Shown here: piece by piece, positions 23,740-33,003 of the stretch | Position numbering within the stretch: the first letter of the stretch is position 1 | How the letters are laid out: each line of letters opens with the position of its first letter | The notes under the pieces: generated by a model | Databases searched by the model: none | Seen by the model: the letters and a program-made list of their open reading frames with translations, nothing else | Told to the model about the DNA's origin: nothing | Program-made: the position numbers and the translations under genes | Assembly (NCBI RefSeq): GCF_010183535.1 | Contig: NC_071332.1 | Location: 15,810,001 to 15,874,000, forward strand | Source of the DNA: Caenorhabditis remanei | Taxonomy: Eukaryota > Nematoda > Chromadorea > Rhabditida > Rhabditidae | Reading direction: 5' to 3' | DNA: 64,000 bases

Positions 23740-25151
23740 ATGTCCCTCTCCAAGTTTCCCATTTTAAAGCTCCCTACCGTCGCTTTGAATGAAGTTTTGA
23801 AGCTATTCACTCCATTTGAAATGTAAGTTTTCAAGATTATGAAGTCTATAAGTTTTATTTTTACAGAATCTTCTTCTCCTTCTGTAGTAAACGAACAAAA
23901 TCAACATGCCAATCGATCCGTTTAGTGCCTCGCAGAAACGTTCATTTTACTTTTGGAGTTTGGTTTAAAGATATTCATGAGATATATCTTCAGTTCACTT
24001 TTTTCCGATTTGAAAAATGGGTACTTTGCTTGAGAGAATGTCCAGAACCGAAACACACAAAGGAAAACAAGTGCTGGCCAGTCTTCCCTAGAGGGCTTAT
24101 GAAAATATTCCATTCGAGAAAGCCGACATGGGAGAACATGACAAAGCCGATAGAAAATATATACTTCCCTTACTGGATCCCTTCTGTCATTGAAAAAGAG
24201 CATGACTACCGGGGTGATGGGTGAGTTTTGTTTACCTCCCAAAACAACACGATATACATGACTTTTTTCAGACCATCTTCATATACTCGACATTTACTCC
24301 ATCTATTTACTTCTGAAAATTTACTATCTGCTTCAAAAAAACTGGCTGATTACATTTCGGAAATAATACATGAGAATGTAAATTGTCTCACTCTTAAACA
24401 GGATTTATACAGTAGCGAAGAGAACGAAACAATTGTGGATTTATTCTGTCAACAACCGATCAGTGTTTTTGAGTTAACTGAGGATACATCAAACGACTCT
24501 TTTAAAAATGGTATTTTATCTTCTATTTTGAAACAACAAACTGCCACACGTGTATTGGATTTGAAAATTAATCCAAGTTCAGATTTCAGTTTTGATTTTT
24601 GTGAACTCAAGAATTCCTTAGATACCATGCATATTTGGTTTTCTCACTGGGTAACTTTTCAACAAGTTTTGGAAATGAATACTGAACAGTTGTACCTGAC
24701 AAAATCAAATTTTCTGCAAGAAGATTTCAAATTATTAATTGATAAATGGAGAGATGGATGGAATCCAAACTGGAAGGTTCTGATGATTGAATTCGATGAA
24801 GATATTGATATTGACGAATGTGTTGATGGAGAATATATCGATTTGCAACCAGAAGATTGGAAAAGGAAAAGTGTGATTTATGAGTGAGTTATTTCGTTTT
24901 TTTACCTCTATATCTGTAGTTATAAGATTGTATTCAGAAACTCTCCGATTCTACTCAATCGATACGAAGGATCGATCGAAAAATCATGGGGAACAGTTAT
25001 CAGAACTGGGTATCATATTTTACGACAAGATGGAATAATTGCCTCAATTGGAATAGAGACCGGTAGATTCGGATGGTTTCATATTCAATCAGACAATGAT
25101 GGACCCGAAATTCAGATGTTATCACATTATAGATCTTTCGGACTTGAATGA
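23740..25151 (+). CDS. F-box/FBA_2 protein, copy D
   Basis: Exons: 23740-23822, 23867-24220, 24272-24883, 24938-25151; open frame, 420 residues. Belongs to the longer-tailed subtype shared with copy I: exon 2 contains PRRNVHFTFGVWFKDIHEIY and the C-terminus extends past GWFHIQSDN to SHYRSFGLE. The FBA_2-like core reads FLQEDFKLLIDKWRDGWNPN. Copy E, in inverted orientation 0.5 kb downstream, is almost identical from exon 2 through intron 2 into exon 3 but clearly different in intron 1 and the promoter. The family promoter block lies at about 23575-23739. Confidence 0.85.
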
Positions 25152-25311
25152 CACTTTTTATTTTTTTTAATTTTCACCAAAATTTTAAATGAATGTGTGT
25201 AATAACATGTATAGATGTAATCTGCAAATCTGAAGTTTAGTACAGAATGAACGTGTCCGGAGTTTTTTCATCTTTCTTTTTTGATTGTTATTCAGTACTG
25301 AACTTCCGGGT

Positions 25312-25352
25312 CGACTGGGCCGGCCTGGCCCGGCCCGTTGCAAGTCTGATTT
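25312..25352. repeat. GGCCCGG repeat fragment
   Basis: GGGCCGGCCTGGCCCGGCCC followed by GTTGCAAGTCTG, one end of the CAGACTTGCAA element family. The other end is not clear (perhaps GCAAATCTG near 25226). Confidence 0.45.
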
Positions 25353-25439
25353 TTAATTCCTTCAAAGATCAATTGTGGTTTTCAAGAGGAATATTTCAGT
25401 TTGACTTTCTACGTTTATTGGAATATAGGCTAACATATT

Positions 25440-25603
25440 TTTTTGATGTATTTGGTCGTAATCTCGGTCACATCTTGTTATATTACTCGGGCACTAATTA
25501 TACCTGAGCAGCTGCTGCCACATCTGCCTAATACCTCAATAATATGCAACCCGACGTTCTATTCCAATTATCCGTTGACCCTCTTCCATTTGTCCACCAA
25601 GAA
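25440..25603 (+). promoter_or_regulatory. Orphan F-box promoter block, cut off before the start codon
   Basis: Carries the family upstream block in plus orientation (TAATTATACCTGAGCAGCTG, then CACATCTGCCTAATACCTC and AATATGCAACCCGACG). It ends at CCACCAAGAA, about six bases short of where the start codon sits in intact copies. It then joins, at 25604, the 3'-truncated copy E in reverse orientation. It is therefore a rearrangement junction and has no gene of its own. Confidence 0.7.
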
Positions 25604-26559
25604 CAACTGTTCAGTATTCATTTCCAAAACTTGTTGAAAAGTTACCCAGTGAGAAAACCAAATATGCATGGTATCTAAGGAATTCTTGAGTTCACAAAAA
25701 TCAAAACTGAAATCTGAACTTGGATTAATTTTCAAATCCAATACACGTGTGGCAGTTTGTTGTTTCAAAATAGAAGATAAAATACCATTTTTAAAAGAGT
25801 CGTTTGATGTATCCTCAGTTAACTCAAAAACACTGATCGGTTGTTGACAGAATAAATCCACAATTGTTTCGTTCTCTTCGCTACTGTATAAATCCTGTTT
25901 AAGAGTGAGACAATTTACATTCTCATGTATTATTTCCGAAATGTAATCAGCCAGTTTTTTTGAAGCAGATAGTAAATTTTCAGAAGTAAATAGATGGAGT
26001 AAATGTCGAGTATATGAAGATGGTCTGAAAAAAGTCATGTATATCGTGTTGTTTTGGGAGGTAAACAAAACTCACCCATCACCCCGGTAGTCATGCTCTT
26101 TTTCAATGACAGAAGGGATCCAGTAAGGGAAGTATATATTTTCTATCGGCTTTGTCATGTTCTCCCATGTCGGCTTTCTCGAATGGAATATTTTCATAAG
26201 CCCTCTAGGGAAGACTGGCCAGCATTTGTTTTCCTTTGTGTGTTTTGGTTCTGGACATTTTCTCAAGCAAAGTACCCATTTTTCAAATTGGAAAAAAGTG
26301 AATTGAAGATATATCTCATGAATATGTTTAAACCAAACTCCAAAAGTAAAATGAACGTTTCTGCGAGGCACTAAACGGATCGATTGGCACATTGATTTTG
26401 TTCTTTTACTACAGAAGGAGAAGAAGATTCTGTAAAAAATAAAAGTTATGGAGACCTCATTTGCCTGAAAACTTACATTTCATATGGAGTGAATAGCTTC
26501 AAAACTTCATTCAAAGCGACGGTAGGGAGCTTTAAAATGGGAAATTTGGAGAGGGACAT
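25568..26559 (-). pseudogene. F-box/FBA_2 copy E, 3'-truncated and fused to a foreign promoter
   Basis: Exons 26559-26477, 26429-26076 and 26024 onward are open and nearly identical to copy D, until homology stops at 25604 after MNTEQL. The frame then reads 12 residues (FLVDKWKRVNG) from an inverted F-box promoter and stops at 25568. The rest of exon 3, including the FLQEDFK core, and all of exon 4 are missing. A product of about 297 residues keeping the F-box but not the FBA_2-like core is conceivable. It could act as a decoy or be a simple pseudogene; nothing here decides. Confidence 0.8.
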
Positions 26560-27274
26560 TGCTATTTTTCGGTGGGTAAATGAGAGAGGGAAAATGGATA
26601 ATTGGAATGGAGCAGTCTGGTTGCATATCATTGAGGTACTGGGCAGATGTGAAAGCACCTGTTCAGGTATAATTAGAGAACGAAAAATTCAACAAGATGA
26701 GACAGAGATTACGGACCGAATACATCAAAGACAGCGACAAAAGTAATATGTAATGAAGATTTGGGTCTTTAAATGACAACAATTTCAAAAATCTTTCGAG
26801 AAAAATCTCAATTTGTTTCGAGCTTCATTTCAATTTTACTCATATTTAATAACGAAAAAGTATGTATAATCTTAGTTTCTTATTTCTTCATTGAACTGTT
26901 ATTTATATTACAGTATCTTTTTTGTACTGTATTTTTGTTTCCATCTAATTTAGCAGTATTTTTGGCATATTCGTGTATATTTCTTTTGTCCGTTGAAATG
27001 AAAATTTAATTTTAAACTATAATCATGGGCACATAGAATATTTCAAATTGCTAGCAATTTCTCTTTCTCAATGAACTGGTACGTTTGACGGTGTCTTTGA
27101 TGCATTTGGTCCGTAATCTCTCTCTCTCTCTCTCTCTCTTCTTGTTCAATTTCTTCTCGTTCACTAATTATACCTGAGCAGCTGCCATCTGCCTAATACC
27201 TCAATAATATGCAACCCGACGTTCTATTCGAATTATCCGTTTTCCCTCTTTGATCCATCCACCGAGAAACGACA
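26560..27274. promoter_or_regulatory. Head-to-head intergenic region of F-box copies E and F
   Basis: Both ends carry the family promoter block, one per strand: about 26560-26745 for E and about 27080-27274 for F. They share GTCTTTGATG, a GGTCCGTAATCTC word, TAATTATACCTGA.CAG and TAATATGCAAC. The middle (26760-27070) is the ancestral spacer that also appears near 19.51-19.72 and 43.04-43.25 kb in the opposite orientation. Confidence 0.6.
27118..27142. repeat. (TC)n microsatellite inside the F promoter block
   Basis: About a dozen TC units directly after GGTCCGTAATC; other copies have only one or two TC pairs at this point. Confidence 0.9.
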
Positions 27275-28640
27275 ATGTCCCTATCCAAATTTCCTCTTTT
27301 AGAGCTTCCTAGAGTTGCTTTGAATGAAGTTTTAAGGCTATTCACTCCATTTGAAATGTAAGTTTCCAAGAATATGAAATCTCAATTACTTCTATTTTTA
27401 CAGAATCTTCTTCTCCTTCTGTAGTAAAAGAACGAAATCAATATGCCAGTCGATTCGTTTAATTCCTAAATCCAAAGAAGCTCTCTGTACATTCAATGTT
27501 TGGATTAATTCAGTTCATGCGATATATCTTCAACTCACTTATTTCCCGCCAGAACTATGGGTATTTAACTTAGAAAAACGTCCGGAACAAAAATACCCGA
27601 AAAGAAACAAGTTTTGGTCAGTATTCCCTCAAGGATTATTGAAAATATGCTATTCGAGAAAACGAACGGAATCATCATGTCAGAAAATGGCAGAACCGAT
27701 AGAAGGTATTCACTTTTCTAACTGGAACCCTTCCGTCGACACTGTTCATACCTACTCCTGGCTGACTAATGGGTGAGTTGTGAATGCATTTGAACACATA
27801 GTACCTAATGATTTTTTCCAGAACTACTTTAACAACTCGTCACTCCCTCCATCTGTATACTTCAAAAAACCTTGCATCTGTCACAAAAAAGCTGGCTGAT
27901 CACATTTCTGAAATATTCCATGAAAAAGTCAATGCCTTTGGACTTGAATGGAATCAATACAATAGTAAAGAAAATCTAATGATAATGGATGCGTTCTGTA
28001 ATCCAGTTCAAGATTTTCAGTTAACAGGGGACACTTCGAACGACTCTTCCAAAAATGACGTGTTGACTTCCATTTTGAAAAATCAAAATGCCAAAGAAAC
28101 TATGACTCTGTGGATTAATCCAAGCTCAGATTTCAGTTTTGATTTTAGTCAATTCAAGAATTCCTTAGAAATCTTGGATATAACAGACTCACATTGGATA
28201 ACTATTCAAAACATTTTGGATGTCAGATGTGTAAAATTGTACCTTCATAAGTCAAATTTTCTCCAAGCAGATTACAAATTATTGATTGATAAATGGAGAG
28301 ATGGATGGACTCCAAATTGGAAGACAATGAGCATTGAACTCAATGAAGATATCAATGTTGATACCTGTGTCGATGGAGAATATATTGATTTGGAACCAGA
28401 GAACTATAAAAGTAGAAAAGTAGTCTGTGGGTAAGTATAGAAATTATTCAGTTTCTATTTTTATGACTGATTGTATTCAGAAATTTACCAATTCAACTCA
28501 ATCGATTCAAAGGATTTTTCGAAGGCAATTGTGGAACAGCCTTTATGCATGCATATCATATTTTACGATCAGATGGGTGTATTGCAACGATTGGAATAGC
28601 AGACGATAAATATCGAGTTGGATGGTTTCATATCAGATAA
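27275..28640 (+). CDS. F-box/FBA_2 protein, copy F
   Basis: Exons: 27275-27357, 27404-27772, 27822-28430, 28481-28640; open frame, 406 residues ending GWFHIR. Keeps the F-box (FPLLELPRVALNEVLRLF), the core LIDKWRDGWTPNWKTMSIEL and HAYHILRSDG in the last exon. It starts the right-hand unit of the inverted segmental duplication: its 3' flank, the foldback at 29207 and the PPxY exon copy at 30101 match, in reverse, the DNA between F-box copy A and the PPxY gene. Appears functional. Confidence 0.84.
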
Positions 28641-28659
28641 TTACAACACTTATTCAGAC

Positions 28660-29190
28660 ATTATACTCGAATCGGTTTATTTTCAACTGTGACTGAAAAT
28701 TTCAGTTTTTTGCCGTTTTGAAAAAATAAATTTCTTAATAACTTTTTTTTTAATGAAGTGTGCACTGCCAAACGCGAATTCAACGGAACGGGAAAAACGG
28801 AATATCTTATTAAGCGGTACTGTATATTTGTCAAAAGCTGATACCATGTTATGAACTTATATCTAATTTTCAAACTTTTCACGACAGCTCAGAACTATTT
28901 AGAACAGAAATGGGTTGATTTGAAAGTTTCAGCAGAACAAGCCAAACTATGGTATATTTTAGACCGTTACTGTATACATATGTAGGCAGAATTTTGTGAC
29001 TGAAATTTATGGTCTCTTGGAACTACAGTTCCATGCTGTAAGATATCGCTCCTTTTTCAGGCTGACTATTTGGCAGTTTGGCAGTTTTTTTTAGGTTGTT
29101 GCAGAACACTCTGGCTCCCTGCTATCGGCCCGAGCACGGCGTATCATTGAGATAATCTCAAGCGGCAGTGCATAAAAATGTATCTTTTAG
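28660..29190. repeat. Duplicated F-box 3' flank
   Basis: Contains CACTGCCAAACGCGAATTCA, CATGTTATGAACT and TTGGAACTACAGTTCCATG, all of which recur inverted at about 16.72-17.12 kb; parts also recur near 21.39-21.64 and 30.36-30.50 kb. No coding exon seen. It shows what travelled with the F-box gene in the segmental duplication. Confidence 0.6.
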
Positions 29191-29206
29191 GGTTGTTCTT
29201 ACTGTA

Positions 29207-29634
29207 CCGTGCAGTATGATATACAATTTGGTATTTTTCAGTTGAAAATGACTAACTTTGAGACGGTTTTACGATATCACTGATTGTCCCACAAAGCAAA
29301 TTATGTATAAACCATACAGAACGAAGGTAGAGCTTTATTTTTGTCGTTGACACCTTTTTTGTACGGGCACTTCCTAGAGAGTTATGGTAATTATAAAGGG
29401 ACAGCTCAAAAATCATTTTGCACTGAAATAGAGGGAGAAAATATTTTGTCGATATGTAACTTGCTAGGGAGTGTCCGTACAAAAAAGTTGTCAACTACAA
29501 AAATGAAGCTCTACCTTTGTTCTGTATGGTTTATACATAATTTGCCTTGCGGGACAATCAGTGATACCGTAACACCTTCTCAAAGTTGGTACTTTTCAGC
29601 AGAAAAAGGTCAAATTGTGTATCTTACTGCACGG
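29207..29634. mobile_element. Large palindromic (foldback) element, copy 3
   Basis: Tips CCGTGCAGTATGATA and TATCTTACTGCACGG. The right half includes AAAAAAGTTGTCAACTACAA, GCTCTACCTTTGTTCTGTAT and ACCGTAACACCTTCTCAAAG, mirrored on the left. In the matching inverted segment at 15.8-16.7 kb two such elements lie end to end. Confidence 0.75.
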
Positions 29635-30100
29635 TGGTGTAGGTCTGAAAACCAGTTTAGTCAAAGAAGTTATTGGGAACTATTAAAAACACTACTTCTT
29701 GTTTTGTTATTACGTTTTCCGAAAATTCGAATTGAATTTTTCCCTACAGTGAACAGTGCGACTGTGGGTGTTTTGCTTCAGCACTTCAATTTGAAACTAA
29801 CAGAGAAAATCTCAATTAAAGTTAGACCTGTATTTCCGTGTTTTATTTTCATTTGTTATTTACACGAGGAGTTTTGACCTACTCATCCATTACTATCATC
29901 CTCGAATTAAAAAAAACGTTTTCGTAGATCAAATATTTTTAGAAAATCGAGAAAAATCTATTAGCGGAATCTACCATCATTCGGTCTCTATGAATTTCGC
30001 TGGCGTTCATTTTTGTTTTTCGAATCTAGCTATTTTTAGCAGTTCACTCTCTTTTCTTTAAAAAATAGAAATTAAAATAACTCATCTCATTTCAGCTATA

Positions 30101-30331
30101 ATGGGAAAGTGTTTGTCCCGTAACCAAGACCCCCCGGCTACCAACAACGGTAGAATTTTGTGACGGAAACCCGCCTCCCGCAGCTACGACCACCAACGCC
30201 GGGGGAACACCTCCATCGTCTTACGGAGCTCCACCTCCCTATTCCCCCCGCACCGTATACAGCCGAGGGAGTCGCTCCTCAACAACCAAATGTCGTGAGT
30301 GTTCAGCAAAGGATCGAAAGAGGTGAGAACT
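30101..30331 (+). pseudogene. Broken copy of PPxY-gene exon 1
   Basis: Starts MGKCLSRNQDPPATNNG, clearly like MGTCFSRNEDPANTNNN of the gene at 15294, and reaches a donor GTGAG after SVQQRIERG (compare RVAQTARR). In between an in-frame TGA falls near 30160 and a shift of one base in a run of C near 30245 would be needed to restore the frame. About 450 bp of upstream sequence is also shared, but exons 2 and 3 are absent. A non-functional relic of the segmental duplication. Confidence 0.75.
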
Positions 30332-30626
30332 AAATAGGAAACCTTTTGAAATGTTCACCACATTTCGGCTTGTTCTGTTGAAACTCTGAAATCGACTCAT
30401 TTCTGTTCTAAATAGTTCTGACCTGTTGTTACAAGTTTGAAATTTGATAGTAGTTCATAACATGGTATCCGCTTTTGACAAATATACAGTACCGTTAAAA
30501 AAGATATTCACACTTAACTAAAACAAATTATTGAGAAATTTATTTTACAAAATAGCAAAAGATTGAAATTTTCATAGTCACAGTTAATAATAAATTGATT
30601 CGAGTATAATAACTGAACAATTATCG

Positions 30627-31988
30627 TTATTTTCTGATATGAAACCATCCAACTCGATATTTATCTTCTGATATTCCAATAGTTGCAATCATTTCATCTG
30701 ATCGTAAAATATGATATCCATGCATAAAGGTTGTTTCACAACTTATGTCAAAATATCCTTTGAATCGAATTGGGACATTTCTGAACACAATCAGTTATAA
30801 AAATAGAAAATTAACAATTTAACTACTTACCCACATACTACTCTTTTATTATTATAATACTCTGGTTCCATGTCAATAAATTCTCCCTCGGCACATGTAT
30901 CAACATCGATATCTTCATTGAGTTCAATAGTCATAGTCTTCCAATTTGGAGTCCATCCATTTCTCCATTTATCAATCAATAATTTGAAATCTGCCTGCAG
31001 AAAATTTGACTTATGAATGTACAATTTTTCACATTTGACATTCGAAATGTTTTGAATAGTTATCCAATGTGAGTATGCAATATCCAAGGTATCTAAGGAA
31101 TTCTTGAATTGTCCAAAGTCAAAACTGAAATCAGAACTCGGATTAATCCACAGAGTCATATTTTTTTTGTCATTTTGCTTCTTCAAAATAGAAGTCAACA
31201 CATCATTTTTGGAAGAGTCGTTCGAAGTGTCCCCGGTTAACAGAAAATCTCGGACTGGATGTTTACAGAACACATCCATTATCATTTTATTTTCTTGGCC
31301 ATTGTATAGATTCCATTCAAGTCCAAAGAAGTTTTCTTCTTCATGGAATATTTCAGAAATGTAGTCAGCCAGCTTTCTTGTAGCAAATGTGAGATTTTCA
31401 GAAGTGTACAGATCTATAGAGTGGCGACTTGTTACGGCAGCTCTGGGAAAATCATAAGGTACTGTATGTTCAAGCGCATTCATAACTCACTCTTTAGTTG
31501 GCCAGGAGTAGGTATGAGCAGTGTCGACGGCAGGCTTCCAGTTAGGAAAATGAATACCTTCTATCGGTTCTGTCATATTCTGACATGACGATTTCGTAGG
31601 TTTTCTCCAATAGCAAATTTTCAAGAAAACTTGTTGAAGCACTGACCAAAATGTGTTTCTCTTTGTGCATTTTGGTTCAGGACATTCTTCCAAGTTAAAT
31701 TCCCATATTTCTGACGGAAAATAAGAAAATTGAAGGTATATCGCATGAACTGAAGTAATCCAAACATTGAATACAAGAAGATCCTTCTTGCATTGAGACA
31801 CTGTACGAATCGACTGACATACTGATTTCGTTCTTTTGCTACAGAAGCAGAAGAAGATTCTGTGAAAATAGAAGTTATTGAGACTTCATATTCTTGAAAA
31901 CTTACATTTCAAATGGAGTGAATAGTTTCAAAACTTCATTTAAAGCAACGGTAGGAAGCTTTAAAAGAGGGAATTTGGAGAGGGACAT
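30627..31988 (-). CDS. F-box/FBA_2 protein, copy G
   Basis: Exons: 31988-31906, 31859-31491, 31442-30831, 30780-30627; open frame, 405 residues ending GWFHIRK. F-box start MSLSKFPLLKLPTVALNEVL; core LIDKWRNGWTPNWKTMTIEL; last exon HGYHILRSDEMIATI. Exon 4 has lost three codons after NVPI compared with copy F (NVPIRFKG against NLPIQLNRFKG). Exon 2 is very like that of copy A, so A and G probably share a recent ancestor. Family promoter block at about 31990-32160. Confidence 0.84.
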
Positions 31989-32267
31989 TGCTATTTCTCG
32001 GTGGGTAAAAGGGAGAGGGAAAACGGATAATTGGAACGGAACGTCGGGTTGCATATTATTGAGCTATAGGGCAGATGTCGGGCACCTGCTCTCGTATAAT
32101 TAGTGAACGAGAAATTGAGTAAAACAGAGATTACGGACCAAATACATCAAAGACACCGGCAAACAAAATTATACCAGTTTATTGGAGAAGGGTTGATATT
32201 GAGCAGAATAGAGAGGACCATTCGCTTCTTTTATGGGAGAAGGAAATTAATTAATTTTTTAATAAAA

Positions 32268-32297
32268 CCCGGTCGATTGAGTTGAATCGGAGAGTTT
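32268..32297 (-). pseudogene. F-box exon 4 scrap
   Basis: After a CAG acceptor the minus strand reads AAACTCTCCGATTCAACTCA, the first bases of F-box exon 4 (NSPIQLNR), then homology ends. It sits just beyond the promoter block of copy G, where a tandem neighbour would have ended. Confidence 0.5.
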
Positions 32298-32389
32298 CTG
32301 AAAAATGAAATGAAAATTAACCTTTCGTTGTTAGAATAAATTCTTGACCCAATGGTAAAACCACCATAACAATAAATTTCTGAATGATC

Positions 32390-32499
32390 GACTTCAAGTC
32401 GAGAAGAGAGAATCGTAGTTTGGTGTCTTCAAATATTCAATCAATTCGTTCAGTTCCTTTGTATGTTCTGCTCTTCTAGATACAGAATAGGCAACTCTG
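32390..32499 (-). pseudogene. Relic of a DXO-like exon
   Basis: After TTTTTTCCAG the minus strand reads VAYSVSRRAEHTKELNELIE, matching IASPVSDERKHPKELNEMID at the start of exon 2 of the DXO-like gene at 33004. About 20 codons later the frame is lost by a small insertion and a TGA follows. It lies head to head with the intact gene. No further exons were recognised. Confidence 0.55.
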
Positions 32500-32935
32500 G
32501 AAAAAAGTGACAGTTATTTTCAGCATCATTTTGAATAAACGCGTATGTTTGAGTTGGTAATGACTACATTTTACTATTTCCTCATTTTCTACTGAGCAAG
32601 CAATGAAGTAAAACCAATTTTGATAAAAAACAAAAAGAATATGGACTGTTAAAACAACCGACATAACCATTAACCTTTCTGTCATAGACGACAAGGCAAC
32701 ACATTAATAAATCGAGGATAGGAGAGGATGCAGAGTATAGTTTCCTCTCTTCCGAATATTTCTCACTTATTTTCTTTGGCAGATGACTCAATTGTGATTT
32801 CAAAAGAATTTCAGTTTTATTAAGCGTTAAAATTGTGAAAATTGAACCAGGTGATAAGAAGTGATTCCTAAAACACATCACAAACTGTTTTATTCGTTGT
32901 TTGCACAGTTTTTGCTCAGAGCAAAATTTGTATGT

Positions 32936-32996
32936 ATATAACCAACTCAACCATACGCATCTAATCACATTATAACCAACTCAACCATACACATAT
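32936..32996 (+). promoter_or_regulatory. Direct repeat just upstream of the DXO-like gene
   Basis: TATAACCAACTCAACCATAC occurs twice (about 32937 and 32972), 35 bp apart; the second copy ends roughly 12 bp before the ATG at 33004. Exact repetition this close to a start suggests promoter elements, but this is inference. Confidence 0.45.
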
Positions 32997-33003
32997 ATTC
33001 ACG

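Noticed and set aside
29341..29877. 178-residue plus-strand frame
   Set aside because: Spans the palindromic element and the duplicated upstream flank of the PPxY gene; a repeat-derived frame.
32582..32968. 128-residue minus-strand frame upstream of the DXO-like relic
   Set aside because: No family resemblance, and it includes the direct-repeat promoter region of the neighbouring gene; likely chance.
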